A stretch of DNA of 64,000 bases from positions 14,426,901 through 14,490,900 of the forward strand of contig CM067067.1 in NCBI GenBank assembly GCA_033980235.1. The letters are read 5' to 3'. Shown in pieces: positions 23,307 to 36,400 of this stretch (positions are counted from its first letter, which is position 1; every line of letters begins with the position of its first letter). The stretch is from Diadema setosum. Its lineage: Eukaryota; Echinodermata; Echinoidea; Diadematoida; Diadematidae. Position numbers and translations under genes: made by a program. The notes beneath the pieces are model-generated. The model ran no database searches. It saw nothing but the letters and a program-made list of their open reading frames with translations, and was not told the origin of the DNA.

Positions 23307-23489
23307 GTTATGAACAATATGTTCTGGGTTCTGGGATGCTGCACACTGTACTTCATAAAGGAACACTTTTCAAAAGGCACTCTGTCAATACATGGATACC
23401 ATTCTCATTTTTTTTTTTTTTTGGTCACAAGCCTAAAATGATGAGGACTGATACTCTTGAATGCAGATAATGTTATATTTCATCCTTAC

Positions 23490-23609
23490 CTATTGCCTTC
23501 TGCACCTTTTTCAGCAATGGGGAATCGAACTTCCTAATTACTGCGTCTTTCAGCATCAACAATCTTATCATTTTTTGCTTTTGAATGAATACCGTCTCCC
23601 ATTCACACC
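23490..23609 (-). CDS. Candidate cassette exon of the LRRC71-like gene
   Basis: Exactly 120 nt on the - strand, with acceptor TCACTAG and strong donor AATAG|GTAAGG. It has phase 1 at both ends and an open frame reading CEWETVFIQKQKMIRLLMLK then KKVQKAIG. Inclusion between the 24845 and 22574 exons would keep the frame but split the LRR sequence NLAR/NQIGEAG. Constitutive use is unlikely; an alternative exon or a decoy is possible. Confidence 0.35.
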
Positions 23610-24733
23610 CTAGTGACTTGGAGGCAGCGTCAAACGAGCAGCTGCTGCGTGAAAAAATAATTTGGCTCAAGAAACGAAGTCCAATGGAGTGGATGAAAGC
23701 TAGTCAGCCAAGTATAAGGTTACCTGAAAACGGAAAGGGAGGGCAATTACCAGATGAATTCCTATGTGTTTACTCAAATTGGTGAAAGTTTCCTGTATCA
23801 ATTAGGCTTCCTGTCACTGTTGGTATCATTTTGAAAGCATTCTCTAGTGTCCAATGTGGAGCATTATGCAGTATTTTTATAGTTAAAAAGGAATTGGATT
23901 CTTGAAAAGCATGGGTGCCCTCATCTATGTGTTAATAAGAAAGAGAGAGAGATAGAGGGACTTAAGATATACAAACAATACCTGTCTGAAAAGCACCACG
24001 AGTCAAATGCATGATTAATCTTTTGAAGCATCATTTAATATGATGATTGGTAATCTCCAATATAAATGCAAAGTCTCCCCATATGTCTAAACGTCAGCAG
24101 AACATCATATCAGTTTGCAGGCACACAAGTCTGTTCATACCATCTGTTCATATCACCTTGTGCATCCAATATCACTTTATATACCCATCCTCTCCCTCCT
24201 TCTCTTGTCCACATGCACTTCTTTGAAACCATGAATATTTATGAGAATGTCCAAATAGCAATGAAGTGTACAAGCAGACTGCTTTTTTTGTGTGTGCTTG
24301 TATCTACAGAAAACACACACAGAAAAAAAGAAGAAAAATGAAGTAAATTGAGCCAACGTGAGTCCACATTGCAAACATCTTGTTTCACTCATTCTTTGTG
24401 TTGTTCATGAAAAGCACACACTTGAGACATAGTGGTGGCTTCAAACCCCATGTGTGTACACAGGATGGTTATTTCTGGACCTGACATTGAGCACTGAGCA
24501 CTGATGTCGTTGTTCCGACCCGCCGGTGAAGGGGCTCACGGCTTCTCGGTAACGCACGCGAGAAGGGCAGGAAAATCGATCCCGCCAGAGGAGTGAGCAA
24601 ACGTGAGATGGATTACATCCCTAATCAATGTAAGGAAAACTCTGGAGGACTCGTGCCCACGATGACGACGATGCACGCTGATGGGGGGAGATAAAGAGAG
24701 CGAGGGGAGGGATTGAGGGAGTTGCCTACTCAC

Positions 24734-24845
24734 GTGCAAGGTTAAGGTTGATGAGAGCCCGGTTGCCGGGGATCCAGAGCTGGCCGTCGATCGACTCCGG
24801 CTGTTCCGCCACGAGAGGGTTGATGGCTTCCAGGATGTCTGGTGA
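24734..24845 (-). CDS. LRRC71: LRRC71-like gene, LRR exon with INPLV motif
   Basis: 112 bases encoding SPDILEAINPLVAEQPESID then GQLWIPGNRALINLNLA plus one base. Acceptor is CCCGTGCATCAG after a C/T-rich tract, and donor is CAC|GTGAGT. The pattern VNPLL...V..RDG.V..PGN..L..LNL..N is characteristic of vertebrate LRRC71 just before its last repeats, and this exon reproduces it. Phase 0 entry fits the Lys-rich exon at 26740-26804. Confidence 0.82.
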
Positions 24846-26739
24846 CTGATGCACGGGAGAGAGGGAGGGGGGAAGACAGGGACGAGACACATTAATTGTC
24901 AGAGTGATTGAGACATGGCGTCAGATAGAAGTGACAGATGGAGGAGCTAGGGGAGGAGAAGTGAAAGGGGGTGTCAGGCAATTGGGTGGTAAGGCGTGCT
25001 ATAGCTACCTACCAGTAAATCAATGAAAAAAAAAGGTAGAAACAAAGACAGATAAAATAGAAAGTTCGAGAAAACAGGTGAAAGGAAGATGGTTGTAAAC
25101 TGAATGAGACATGAAAACATTTGAGATAATTTGGTCAATAGTATATATTTGCACAGGTCACTGAAAACAATGAGCACACAAATTATTAAAAAAAACAATA
25201 ATACAATCTAAAAAAAGAGGAGATTTTGTTGGATTCTGCCTGAGCACCCCCCGCCCTGCCTCTACTCTCTCTAAACTCGGTACACGAAGGTTTAATATAC
25301 GACCTCTGCCTCCACAAAATAAAGTGCACGTTTGGTAGCCAAGTGAAGACATTTGCAGCGGACAGAGCAGACGACTTTATCACACAGGCGAGCACTATAT
25401 GGAGCTGGGGAATGAACCCTGCTACTGAGTGCTCAACAAGATTATGATGGTTCTACTTGTAATGGGCAAGGGGGGCTGGATAGGGAAGGGAATTGGAGAG
25501 GGGCGGGGATCAAGATACTTGTAGTAATTAAATGATGGAAGACGGTCAGGATGTATTTGGGAGACATGCAGGCATTAATAGAGCAAGGGCCGCATTTATA
25601 GTTCAGTTGCGAACAAGGGACCGGGTGTTAAGGATGCTTAGCGGTGTGAATCAGAATTGAGGAGAGGAGGGGGGGGGGGGGGGTACGGGAGGAGGAGACG
25701 TAGACAGCAAGAGAGGGAGAAAGGAGAGATAGATGAAGCACGCTGCTAGCGACAGCGGGGTGCAAATCTAACTGGATTAAGATTATCAGGGGTACAAGAA
25801 GGGGAAGAAATTTTGGCACTATTAATCCACTTGGTGCAGTTTGCTTGACCCAGAGTACATGCCGTCTCTTGACACCAAAGTGTGCTCTTCAGGGAGAAAT
25901 ACTAGTGACTTAACTGGGCCAGCCCTGCTAAAACAAACATAAAAGATCCAAAAAAAAAAAAAAATGAGGCACTTGCACGAGAAAATGGCTATATACTTGT
26001 TGTTAAAAGGCAGGGTGACGGCAGGAATGGGCAAGAGAAAGATAATGGATGGTATCTTGGGAGAGAAAAAGAAGTGATGAATCTGATGTAGTAATCAGGA
26101 CAATTTAAAGGTGAAGTAAAAAGTATGAGGATACAATTCGATCAGAAGTAGCCATATCAAAACTGGAGCCTACATAATTATGTCCATATATGAAGAGTTT
26201 GCTTGCAAAATCGTTTAACCACCATTTTGGAATATTTTTACAGCCAAGTCTGTAAAATAACCTTTCCACTGATACATCACTTGTTACATAACAATTAATA
26301 TTCTTGAAGTTATGATTACAAATAGCCCATATCTTCTTATATTTTTTTTTGCTTTTGTTTTTAGCAGTTTTAATCACAAATATCTCATATTAACAAGTAT
26401 GGAGTTAAGTTGTCTTGTGATCGCACTATTCATATAATTATAATGGCGTTAAAGTAAATTTTGAATGTCTAACTTAAAGCAATTTTCAGGAAAAGATGCA
26501 AAAAGGTTTGAATGAGTTACATCGACCCAATCCCTAAGCAAAGCTGTAAACCTTTGCAATACCCCCCCCCCAAAAAAAAAAAACCAAACAAACAAACTTA
26601 ATTATAGGACCTACACTTTACCACACTAGAATAGAAGAGAGCTGGTAGAAGAAGATGGTATGAAATGAGTATCTTTGTGGGGTTTGGAGGGCAAATGAAG
26701 TGCAGATATTTGTTCTTTTTGTCCTCTCTGACTTTTTAC

Positions 26740-26804
26740 CTCGGCTTCACTCTGTTTCTTGTCCTTTCCCTTTGTCTTGCCTTTAGTCACCTTCATTGTT
26801 TCCG
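26740..26804 (-). CDS. LRRC71: LRRC71-like gene, Lys-rich linker exon
   Basis: 65 bases with acceptor TCTGTCAAACAG and donor GAG|GTAAAAAG. The first two bases complete Ala after the 55330 exon. It then encodes ETMKVTKGKTKGKDKKQ SEAE and runs in phase 0 into SPDILEAINPLV. Vertebrate LRRC71 has a Lys/Glu-rich insertion between its central repeats and the VNPLL segment, so position and composition fit. A G-run at about 26820-26834 (C-run in the transcript) lies just upstream of the acceptor. Confidence 0.72.
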
Positions 26805-28502
26805 CTGTTTGACAGAAAGGGGGGGGGGGGGGGGAAGACAACACAAAAGCTTGAGCCCGAGTCGCAACACAAATATCTCTGTATACCATAAGCCTACCAT
26901 TACACAGAAATATTCTTGCTGAACTCGATGTTTACACCAATATTGCAATATCTTACGATCATATGTAAGATAGATATACTCTTTTTTTATGCCCCCGCTA
27001 TCCGGTAGAATTATGCAGTGTTAGCTTACATTATCCCTTGCCTTTCGGTACAAATTTCCTTCTGGGGGATAATAGCATTACGACAAGAAAATCCTGCCTT
27101 TCATCTTTACAAAGTGCATCACTTTCACTCCTTCCCGGTAAGAAAGGGATTCTAATATTTGTGTGAATCCCAGGAAGTGTGCGATTGATGATAAGAACGG
27201 AAAATCCTGTTCAATGATTTTAATACAGATACGCTGCATTTATTTCTTCTTCTTCTTCTTTTTTTTGTAAAAATCCTGCTTTACTAAAAAACAAAACAAA
27301 ACAAAACAAAACTAGGTATTATTTATTGATGATAGCAAATGACATCACAGACATCTTTCTTCACCGGATATGAACTCTTCTACATTTAAGTACTAAAAAT
27401 TCCCAGGAATCACAAGTGCGACTTTGAAATATGAGTAAATTTAGATCTGCAGAACTCGAATTGCTCTTTCACTTTTGAAATTCTGGTCAGAATATTACCA
27501 CTGACACGACTTGGTTGTTAGTGGAATGCGTTCACAATGATCTGCAAATTTCTGACATAGGCAAACGCACAGTGAAACATATTTCATTTTTATGACATCA
27601 GACTATATCAAGTCATCACTATAACCATTGGCTATTGATAGACATTTCAAAATGGAGAGTGCAATGCCTTTCATCAAAGTGACAGTTACAACCTTTTGAA
27701 CCCAACGTGTGTGGAGTGCAGCACCCAAAGGAGTTGATGACATGAAAGTGATCATCATGATTGCATAGATACAACAATTATACTGTTGGATTCACACTCA
27801 CATGATGAGTGCACATGATGTTGACATTACATCACCTCTCTGCATGAATGCATACAAAACACATGAATGTTCAGTGGTCTGTTGGATAATCTCACGAACA
27901 AATTTCCCTGCTATTACTTTCTCTCTCAGCATGATTTCGGATGCCTTGACCTGGGATTCTTCACTCTCAAAGCGTCACTCCAACCAGACCTCCCAACTTT
28001 TCTGACTGAAAAATAGAACGATTTGGCTCAAAATGAGAAAAGAGCAGTTCCCATAATAGTGTGTAGTAAAAGTATTGAGAAAAACAATAGGAAACTGAAA
28101 TTGAAATGAGGACTTTGAATGGTCACAATTTAGATTCTTTCCTCTAATTTAAATCCAGACTGGTTGGGACATCTTACTCCAACTGTGGCCATAAGGAATT
28201 TGTGCATTTGGCTTCTACAGGCATCACTGCGCACCTGACATTTTGGATTCCTTGACTTCCTTTCTTTAAATTATAGGATTTTGTTTTTTTGTTTTTTGTT
28301 GAAATGTTGAAATTATATAAATGTGTGGGTTTTTTTAAAGGGAGTTTAATAAATCAATTTAATCATGACGTGTTTACTCTATTAAGAAGCAGTGAGTACA
28401 AGACACACAGTTACACTAATAGAACCCACAAAAAAATTTACACTGCTGTTTGGTAATTTAATTTTACACCGGTGTAAACTTGTTTAAGGGATGCTGTCTT
28501 AA

Positions 28503-28923
28503 AGGTATTAGCCCACATTTGTAAACCTGCAGCAATTGGTCTCATAGTTAGCATGCAGTTTGGGTATGATTGCAGTAACACCTGTGCAAAATTTCGTTCC
28601 AATTAGTCCATTACTTTCATAAAAATAAATGAAAATGCACCGTAATCCGTATGCATGCGTATAACGCTCGCTAGCTCCGGTCCACGTACGTGTTACATGT
28701 ACAATGTACATAGCTATAGCCCGCGCTCGTAATTCGATTTTGGGTCGGGTCGATCCGGTTTGAAAACTGATTTTAAAACGATGATTTTCTCTCTTTTATC
28801 GAATGGTACAGACAAAGAGCGACAGGTGAGGTATGTTACTGTTATAACTTGTACTTGAAGTCATATTGGACCTGTTTTATACAGTTTTGATTTTCGTGGG
28901 TTTGCAAATGTGGGCTAGTACCT
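28503..28923. mobile_element. TTAA-flanked MITE, about 420 bp
   Basis: TTAA at 28499-28502 precedes AGGTATTAGCCCACATTTG. The inverted copy CAAATGTGGGCTAGTACCT ends at 28923 and is followed by TTAA at 28924-28927. The terminal inverted repeats extend about 25 bp (to AAACC and GGTTT) with two mismatches. The TTAA duplication points to piggyBac- or Kolobok-type transposition. Confidence 0.85.
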
Positions 28924-29010
28924 TTAACAACTGAGAGTGACTCTATTTGAGTATTTGGTGACGCTTTGTTGGCCGGTGGTCAACTTTGCAAAAGTGTAAC
29001 AAAAATCACT

Positions 29011-29393
29011 GGGATCGTATAGTTTTGGTTGAGGCCTAACTTTAGGTTTCTAACATTTTTGGGGGTGAGATAATGAGAACCATCTTATGAAATATGAAGG
29101 AGCATGCAATTCCAAGAGAAATTCAATGTTTATTTGATGGAAATTGGTTTTGAAATGGCAGAGTTACCCAAAACAGAGCAATACTAATAAAAGGTAGGAC
29201 CCACCTTTTATTCCAACAGCTTTGTTTTACTTTGTTTTTGGATGTCTCGGCCATTTCCAAACCGATTTTCATCAAATAAACTTTGAATTCTTCTTAGAAT
29301 GGTACGCACTGTACTATTTCACAAGTGGAATCTTGATATCTCGCAAAAAGTTAAAAGCCCATTTCTCATCTCCACCAATACTATACCATCCCT
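29011..29393. mobile_element. Palindromic 360-bp-family MITE, copy 2
   Basis: GGGATCGTATAGTTTTGGTT at the left pairs with CCACCAATACTATACCATCC at the right. Internal arms include CTTATGAAATATGAAGGAGC, TTTATTTGATGGAAATTGG and their inverted equivalents, with centre AGGTAGGACCCACCTTTTAT. Highly similar to 1088-1450. Confidence 0.82.
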
Positions 29394-30642
29394 TTATGAA
29401 CCAACAAAACAAAACATGTTTTCACAATTTTGGGTGGTTAAAATGTTCCAAGGAATGACCCACATCAGAATTTTTTTTCTCCTCGTGGTTTCAAAACAAT
29501 TTCACACACTTTATGATTTAATAGGTGACACAGAAAGAAATGAACTCGAAACATCTCTTACCGGATGCCACTTTTTGTTTATACTTCATCATGTTTTGTA
29601 TGCATTAATGCAGATTTTATTCCACTGTTTGGTATTAGTGTCATGTCAAACGTTTACCCAGGTATAAAATTCAAAACAACACATGTGAGGATAACAAAAA
29701 AACCCTCACCATAATTAAAGTATTAATTTTAGTAACACAGCACACAGTGTAGTATGGATGCACACAGGAGATTACAGTCGATGAAAATCACTGCACAATG
29801 TGTGTGAAATCAATGTGCCTTAACGCTGCTCATAGGTTAAATTGTGTGATGCCGATGTCGTGTTGAAAACATGAGCAGCCTCATTTTGAAAGTGACATAT
29901 ACATGTATACAATCGTGTACACGCGCAAATTACATGACACACAACAGAAAAATTACATTTGTACATACAATGTGTAGGTGGAAAATGTGTCAAAAAGCAG
30001 CAGATGATGTCAAATTTACTCAAAGATGAATGCAAGTTCAGCACAGGCCCATTGGTACCTCATTAGAGATGTCACCAGCCACGAACACTGAAAAGTACAG
30101 TCCTTGGATAGGGCACCTGACATCTCGCAACATGTATTTTTACCGTGAGAAAACACACAGGCGGCTTCCACTCTTGAAAGCATACCGACAGGCTAGGACT
30201 TCATTTTTGCTTCTTTTGCAAAGTCTTTTCTTTTTTTCGTCTCAAAAACTCCCATCTACTGAAAAGATGGACAACATACAAAATGTGTAATCTTCTACCA
30301 GGTTTATGCTCTGTATCGTATACTTAACATTACTTGATGCAATCAATGTAATGTAGAGCAAAATATCGCTGACCCGTGCAATGCACCTAGTCGTAACCAC
30401 TGTGCATGCAGCATGAAGTAGTCTATACCTAATTCATATGGGTGCATGCGACTGATGCTTTACTTTTATTTATGCAGTGGACCCAATAATTTAGAAGCAT
30501 TAAGCACCAAGCTTATGTGTATTACAAATCATGAACTGATAAATTTCTATACTTAATAATGTGTTAATCTTTTAATCAGTTTTTTTTTTCTCTTCAATGG
30601 AATCGGCAAAACTGTTGATGCATATTTCAGAAGAGAAATTAG

Positions 30643-30727
30643 TTAAACCCACTGAAGACTAGTCCCAAGTATCCTTTGGCAGGTGTCTATGGGGAAACAT
30701 GTAGTAAAATCAGCTCATCTTCAACAA
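30643..30727. mobile_element. 95-bp micro-element, copy 4 (diverged)
   Basis: TTAAACCCACTGAAGACTAG, then TCCCAAGTATCC, CAGGTGTCTATGGGGAAAC and CTCATCTTCAAC. The core is retained while the ends have drifted and the right TTAA is lost. Confidence 0.65.
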
Positions 30728-32608
30728 AAAGTATCAATGCCTACACTCACCTTAAAAAGATGAATAAATGGAGAAGGAAGCTAATTTCAACAGAAACAGC
30801 GAAGCTACATATCAGTCACATACTTGTGTAAAATCAAAGGTTGAGAAAGATATGACCATTTGAATAACTCAGAGTCACATCCAATGTGGCATTCAATAGG
30901 ATATGAAAAAAGCAGTATTGGTCTGGACAGAGTGACATCAGTTGTGGTATACAGAACCAATATGTTTTCTTTGCTCTGTTATCGCAAACACTGACAAAAA
31001 CATTAAAAAAAAACAAAAAAAAAAACAACACTGACATCAAAAATGGCATAATTATGGTTGTTATACTCTTTCATATTCCTTCTAATGTGGGCAATAGTAT
31101 TACTACAAACTGTCTACTAATTGCTGATGAATATTAAAGAAAATATGAATCATATTATTTACAAGCAATGTCACTAATCATTTTCTTAAGAACTTTCTCC
31201 TATACTTGTAGGAAAATATTTTTCTTGTGACCCTGCTTGACACCACTGTCAAAGTTAAAGATGCATAGAGCCCGTTCCAGAGAGGAAATGGGTGTAAGTG
31301 CAAGCGCTAAAGAGGAGTCGATAACATTAGGTGTCTGTGGGAAACTTGCACCGTCCGCCCGCTTATGCATTCGACTATCAAACCACTTGGTCAACGTACC
31401 TTTAGGAGATAGTTAATTCCTCTGAACAAGATCTGTGAACATACATGTAATGAGTGAGGAATATTCAAAGGCATAAATGTCACAGTCACATGTGCCACCA
31501 CTGTCAAAGTTACGAGGTAGTCAAATCCCCTGAGTGAGATCACTCAAACTGTGAACAGAACAACTGACGAATATTTAAAGACATTAATGATGTCTTTTAG
31601 TCACATGACCAAAACTGCCGACACCTGTGGATGACATGTCACATAAGATGACCACACTTATGGTCTTGGCATCTAGCATTCTCTTTTTCTTAACTATAGA
31701 TCAATTTCTTGTTAATTTCTTGTTTATTTTTTTTATTTTTTTTTGTGGCTGATCTGTTGTTACATCCAAACTACCTTTCTTTCTTTTCCTTTTGAAAAGA
31801 TTTTCTTTGCCTCGCAACAGCATGAACGGTATTGTGCTCTGAAGCATATGAGTAGGAGCCTATATTTGGCAGTTTTTCATTCCTGCTCTATAATCCTGAT
31901 TGAAGAGTGCACCTTTTTCTCTCAAAATCATAATCCTTCTTCTCGTTTAGTCATCTCCCTGGGGAGAGGTGGCCGGGTAAGAGGATACACTCAATTCCCC
32001 GTGGAACAATTTTATAGCTTGTTTGTTTGTTGTTGTTTTTTTGGTTGTTGTTGTTGTTGCATTTTTCATTACATTTTGCATTCTCCCTCGCCGCCTCTTC
32101 CCACTACCAGATGCCGTGTGCGACTATCGCAGTCATACCTATCATTGAGACTTACACTTGAGCAAATGAAGAGAGCATCAACGATTCATCTCTGCAAAAT
32201 GACTCTGTACTCAAAGTGCACTTTGTCAGTCAATACTACAGAAAAAGGGACGGAAATAAATTAGTTACCCCTCCCCCCTCCCAGCCACTGACGATGCAAT
32301 TTTAATACCTCATTCTGTGAGCTGATCTATCGATTTTTTTCAGTATAGAAATATCAAAACTCATTGCAATTACAATATTGACCATGTTTCCCATTTTCAA
32401 TGACATGGAAATGTCCATTATCATTTTTCATTGTTTTGTGTGTTAAAAATGGAAAAAAAAAAATCTGTACAAAGCGGTGGATCTGTTGCTTATATATCTT
32501 GGTAATGGCGTCCTTTGTTCCATGCAGGCATAGCGATTTGAAATAATTCACCTGCTAAAATGTGACTGCATATATCTCGAGGACTACTACATACTAGTAG
32601 AACTACAG

Positions 32609-32716
32609 ATTATAGCTTGGCAGCCGAATCGCAAGGCTACGACAGCAGTGATGAAGACTACGAAGACTGTGGGGATGATAACGATGACGACCTGTGCTGT
32701 AGTCTACGAACTAAAG
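32609..32716 (+). CDS. Candidate acidic exon of an unknown nested gene
   Basis: Acceptor GAACTACAG, donor AAAG|GTCAGT, 108 nt, phase 1 in and out. It reads YSLAAESQGYDSSDEDYEDC then GDDNDDDLCCSLRTK. Its trailing G plus CC at 33360 gives Ala, joining in frame to a terminal exon at 33360-33481. It lies antisense within the large LRRC71-like intron. No family is recognised. The start of such a gene was not found. Confidence 0.35.
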
Positions 32717-33359
32717 GTCAGTGTCAATGAACTCACTTTGCATGCAAGAGTGTGTTAAATCCAAAGAGACAATCACTTTTAGTACAAAGGCACTGTATTC
32801 TATCTCCTAGTGGTTTAATTTTGGCTACTATGTTCTAAAGTTAATTAGCTACTAGTACTCTGTAATTTGGTCAATCAAACCCAATGATAACTATGATTAA
32901 AAACATGCAGACCCAAATACCCAATGTCAGTAATGGCTATTTCATGCATGATTAGATTAATATTTCATTAGAAAGCAAAACTTTGATGATTCGTAGCATT
33001 CAAAGCATTACTTGTATGAGACAATTTGTTCTCTTGGTTTACAAATTGAAAGAGTTAAAAGAGAAAAGGAAGCTATTAATGTATTTTATAAGCTGCACAG
33101 AATGTCACACAAGCTAAACTCTAACTACTGCAACACTTTTTATCTTTTCTTTTTTTATTTCTTTTTTTTTAGAAGGACTACACGCCAAACCAAATTCCTA
33201 TGCTAGTAGGTCAAATTACTATATTCTTTCGCCGGATGTACTATAAACAAAAGGAAAAACAAAACACACGCAAAAAAAAAAAAACCACCTCTAGATCCAT
33301 GGCGCTGATTCGGTTCTATTAGGCAAACGGCGTGACATCATTTTTTTTTTTTGTTGCAG

Positions 33360-33481
33360 CCGCAGATGACACGGTTGACAAGGGTCCAACAGGAGAGAGA
33401 CGGGTCAAGACAGAAGTGGGAGCAAAAGGAAAAAAAGAAGATGTTATCGTGCATCATCGGGGTAGACCGGTGTTGGAGTGA
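33360..33481 (+). CDS. Candidate terminal exon following 32609-32716
   Basis: A T-run followed by GTTGCAG is a strong acceptor. The exon encodes ADDTVDKGPTGERRVKTEVG, then AKGKKEDVIVHHRGRPVLE, and stops with TGA at 33479-33481. The acidic previous exon followed by this basic tail is protein-like, but homology is not evident and transcription is unproven. Confidence 0.35.
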
Positions 33482-36400
33482 GGGTGGCTGATGTAGGACG
33501 GGAGGAGGATTATCCGGAGTGCAGATGGGAGATAACAATCTCGAGATGGAGATGGGGGAACAAAATGCTGTATATCTTTATTTAAACATTTAATCTCTCC
33601 TTCTTCTTTTCTTTTTTTTTTCTTTTTTTTTTTTGGGGGGGGGGGGGCCTTTCTGGGAATGGAAAGATCGACGATTAATGGACAAAAAGTGTTGTCCTAC
33701 TGTTATTTTTTTAAAAGAGTTAGAATGCATACATGTATTGCTCATAAGGGACATCATTTTTAATAGCAAAACTCTTTGGCAGATGCCATTCTTCCCCCAA
33801 ATATCGCATCAAGGGAATCAAAATTGCTGCACTTAATGTCCCGAGAAGTTGAGAGAAAAATCATCAGTTAGATGTCACTGATTTTAGCATTGTTCATCCG
33901 GTTACTGCAGAGTTCAGCTCGGCTTAAAACTTTAATGTTTATGGTGACTTTCTTTTGTTGGTTTCCCCACTTTTTCAATACCACCACTGCAATATTTAAA
34001 GAAATGGGGCAAATATCAAGATAAATATCTTTGAATGGGTGACACAAGGAGTCTTGGCATTTCTGTTCAAATATGCAAAATATATGTTAAAGAATATAAA
34101 AATAAAAGTATAAAAATATGAAAAAAATATTATAAAAATCATGCATTTTGGGGTTTGGAAAGAAGTGCGTGACTTCGTGGGTGCAACGGTCAATCTGTGT
34201 TGTGGGATCAACGGGAAAGAACACATTTATTTCAAGTACCACAGTGCAAAGGACATTCAAATCAATACTACATTAATATAGTACAACACTGATTAATATA
34301 ACATTGATACAATCACAAATAGTGCAGTCACATATTAGAACACGTTACTGTTACAATGTTAATGATCACACAAATTATTTCATTTCTCTACATCATAATC
34401 AGGTTAGATCTTTCTTTTACTGATGGTAAAATTTCCACTTTTTTAATACATTGCACATATGAGATCCTGTCATTGTCAATTTCTTTTTTTGTTTTTAATC
34501 AATACTGTAACAGTTCCACATGATGTAGACCTGTGATTAGTTGAATATAAACAATGCATAAAACAATACTGGGTACAAAAAGTAGCACAGAACACAATTC
34601 AGTCTTTATTTCAGAGACTTCTACAAGTAACATGCCTTCAATGTGCCCCACACATTGATATTCAAACATGATATGACTTTTTTTTCTCAATTTGAATTGT
34701 TGGATTTCTTTTATTTGCTTATCTTTAATTACTGATGAATATAGCAGTACTCAAAATACTGGCTAAACATCTTTCTCTCACACATCAGCGTTTCTTATCC
34801 CCCATTTTGGGCGGATCAAAGACTCAGACATATTCAAATCACAGACAAATTAGTTCACAATATTAAACACATTTGTGTATCAGTTCTTGAAGAGCAAACT
34901 ATTATTAAAGTGAGGTGTAAATCACATTATTAGATGAGACAGCGCCCTCCTATAACAGACAGACATAATTAATTGCAAGATTGATGCTAATTAGAAGTGA
35001 CTGGTTACCTGCCTTGCAAACAAGGCTGTCATCACATTGCAAATCGTTCATCATATAATTACAGAGAGGGCTCTGACGGGAGTTCAGAACGACCACTGCG
35101 TGAGAAGGAAAAGGAGGAGGAGGGTTAGAAATCAGAGGGATGTAATTTAAGGGAGAAGGATGTGATTTGGGGTAGGTTTGTTAAAGGGTAAAGGGGAGGT
35201 AATTTTGGGGAGAAGGATGTGATCTGGATGAGATGGATGGGTACATGTTTCCGGGGAGTGAATGTGATTTGGGAAAGTGAATGTGATTCCAGGAGGGGGT
35301 GAATTGAGACAACAGTCTAGAGGAATATTAAGACAAAAAATAAAAAGAAAACAGAAAAGACCCGGGATGAGGAGAACAGCTATCCACATGGGGAGGAATC
35401 ATGATGGCACTTTTCCTAGAACCATGATCATTACTACAGTCCTTCAATTTCTGGATGGCTTTTAAATGTAGCTAGCATACACAGTGACTTCATGCATGTA
35501 ACTCTGTGTAGCACTGCCTTTATATACTGCAACGAAAAGTGTCGAGCTTCCTCAGGTCTGCAAACTACATGTAAAGTCATTAATTTGAATACTGTGTACA
35601 TCAGCTAATTGCTGTGACAGAAGGCTCTGCCATTTTCCTTTGACTGTATTAGACAGATATCATTTCATTTCAACAAATGAATCATTATACATGTATTACA
35701 TGAAACCACTACCATGGCCAGCTTTTCTTTTGATTTTGCAATGTACACACTTTTCGTCAACTATATACAATTGTTTTGGGAAGATTGTAAAAAGTGCCCA
35801 TCATGGCAGAATAAGAAAGACTGTTTTTAATTTAGTAAACTTTTCTAATTCCTCACACTGGATTTAGCTTTCTCCTATGATATTAGCTGCAAAAATCTGT
35901 ATACATGTAAGCTTGAAACCCCCTTTAGTGCACACATTTAACACTGCTTCTCTCCATGTAATTGATGCTGGATGTGTTCATATCAGGCAATGCACAATGA
36001 CACACCTCAGTCTATCTATAACGGTTAATGACAAAATTAGCAATGAAGATAGGAAGATTTTCAGGCGAGAGAAAAATGGGATCTAGTCAACAGTATTAAT
36101 TGTTTATCCTTACGACTGCCATGAAGCATATAAACTCTAGCACACCAACAGAGAGGGAAATATTTCACAATTACGGGTAACCATGAAAATCTACAATTTC
36201 AAGTTCAAGCTGATCCTAAGGAATCTATGCAAAAAAAAAAAAAAAAAACCCTCAAAACAAACATAGCAGTGACAGTGTCATCAAAATCAGACAAACAATG
36301 TGATGATCGCAGAATTTAAAAATTGTTTTCTTTTTTTAACATATAGGTCAAAGACAAATACGCAAATTAGAGAAAGTGATGATGTCATGAACTAACTGTA

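Noticed and set aside
22411..23470. Long Glu/Arg/Gly and Ser/Pro/Leu open frames on both strands
   Set aside because: They are translations of the polypurine tract; only the - strand exon at 22456-22574 has real coding features.
25240..25440. tRNA-like B box (GGGTTCATTCC on the - strand)
   Set aside because: No acceptable A box or cloverleaf at the right distance on the same strand.
30170..30270. Lys/Arg-rich stretch on the - strand as another LRRC71-like linker exon
   Set aside because: All three frames hit a stop between the candidate acceptor CTTTTCAG and the candidate donor TCG|GTATGC.
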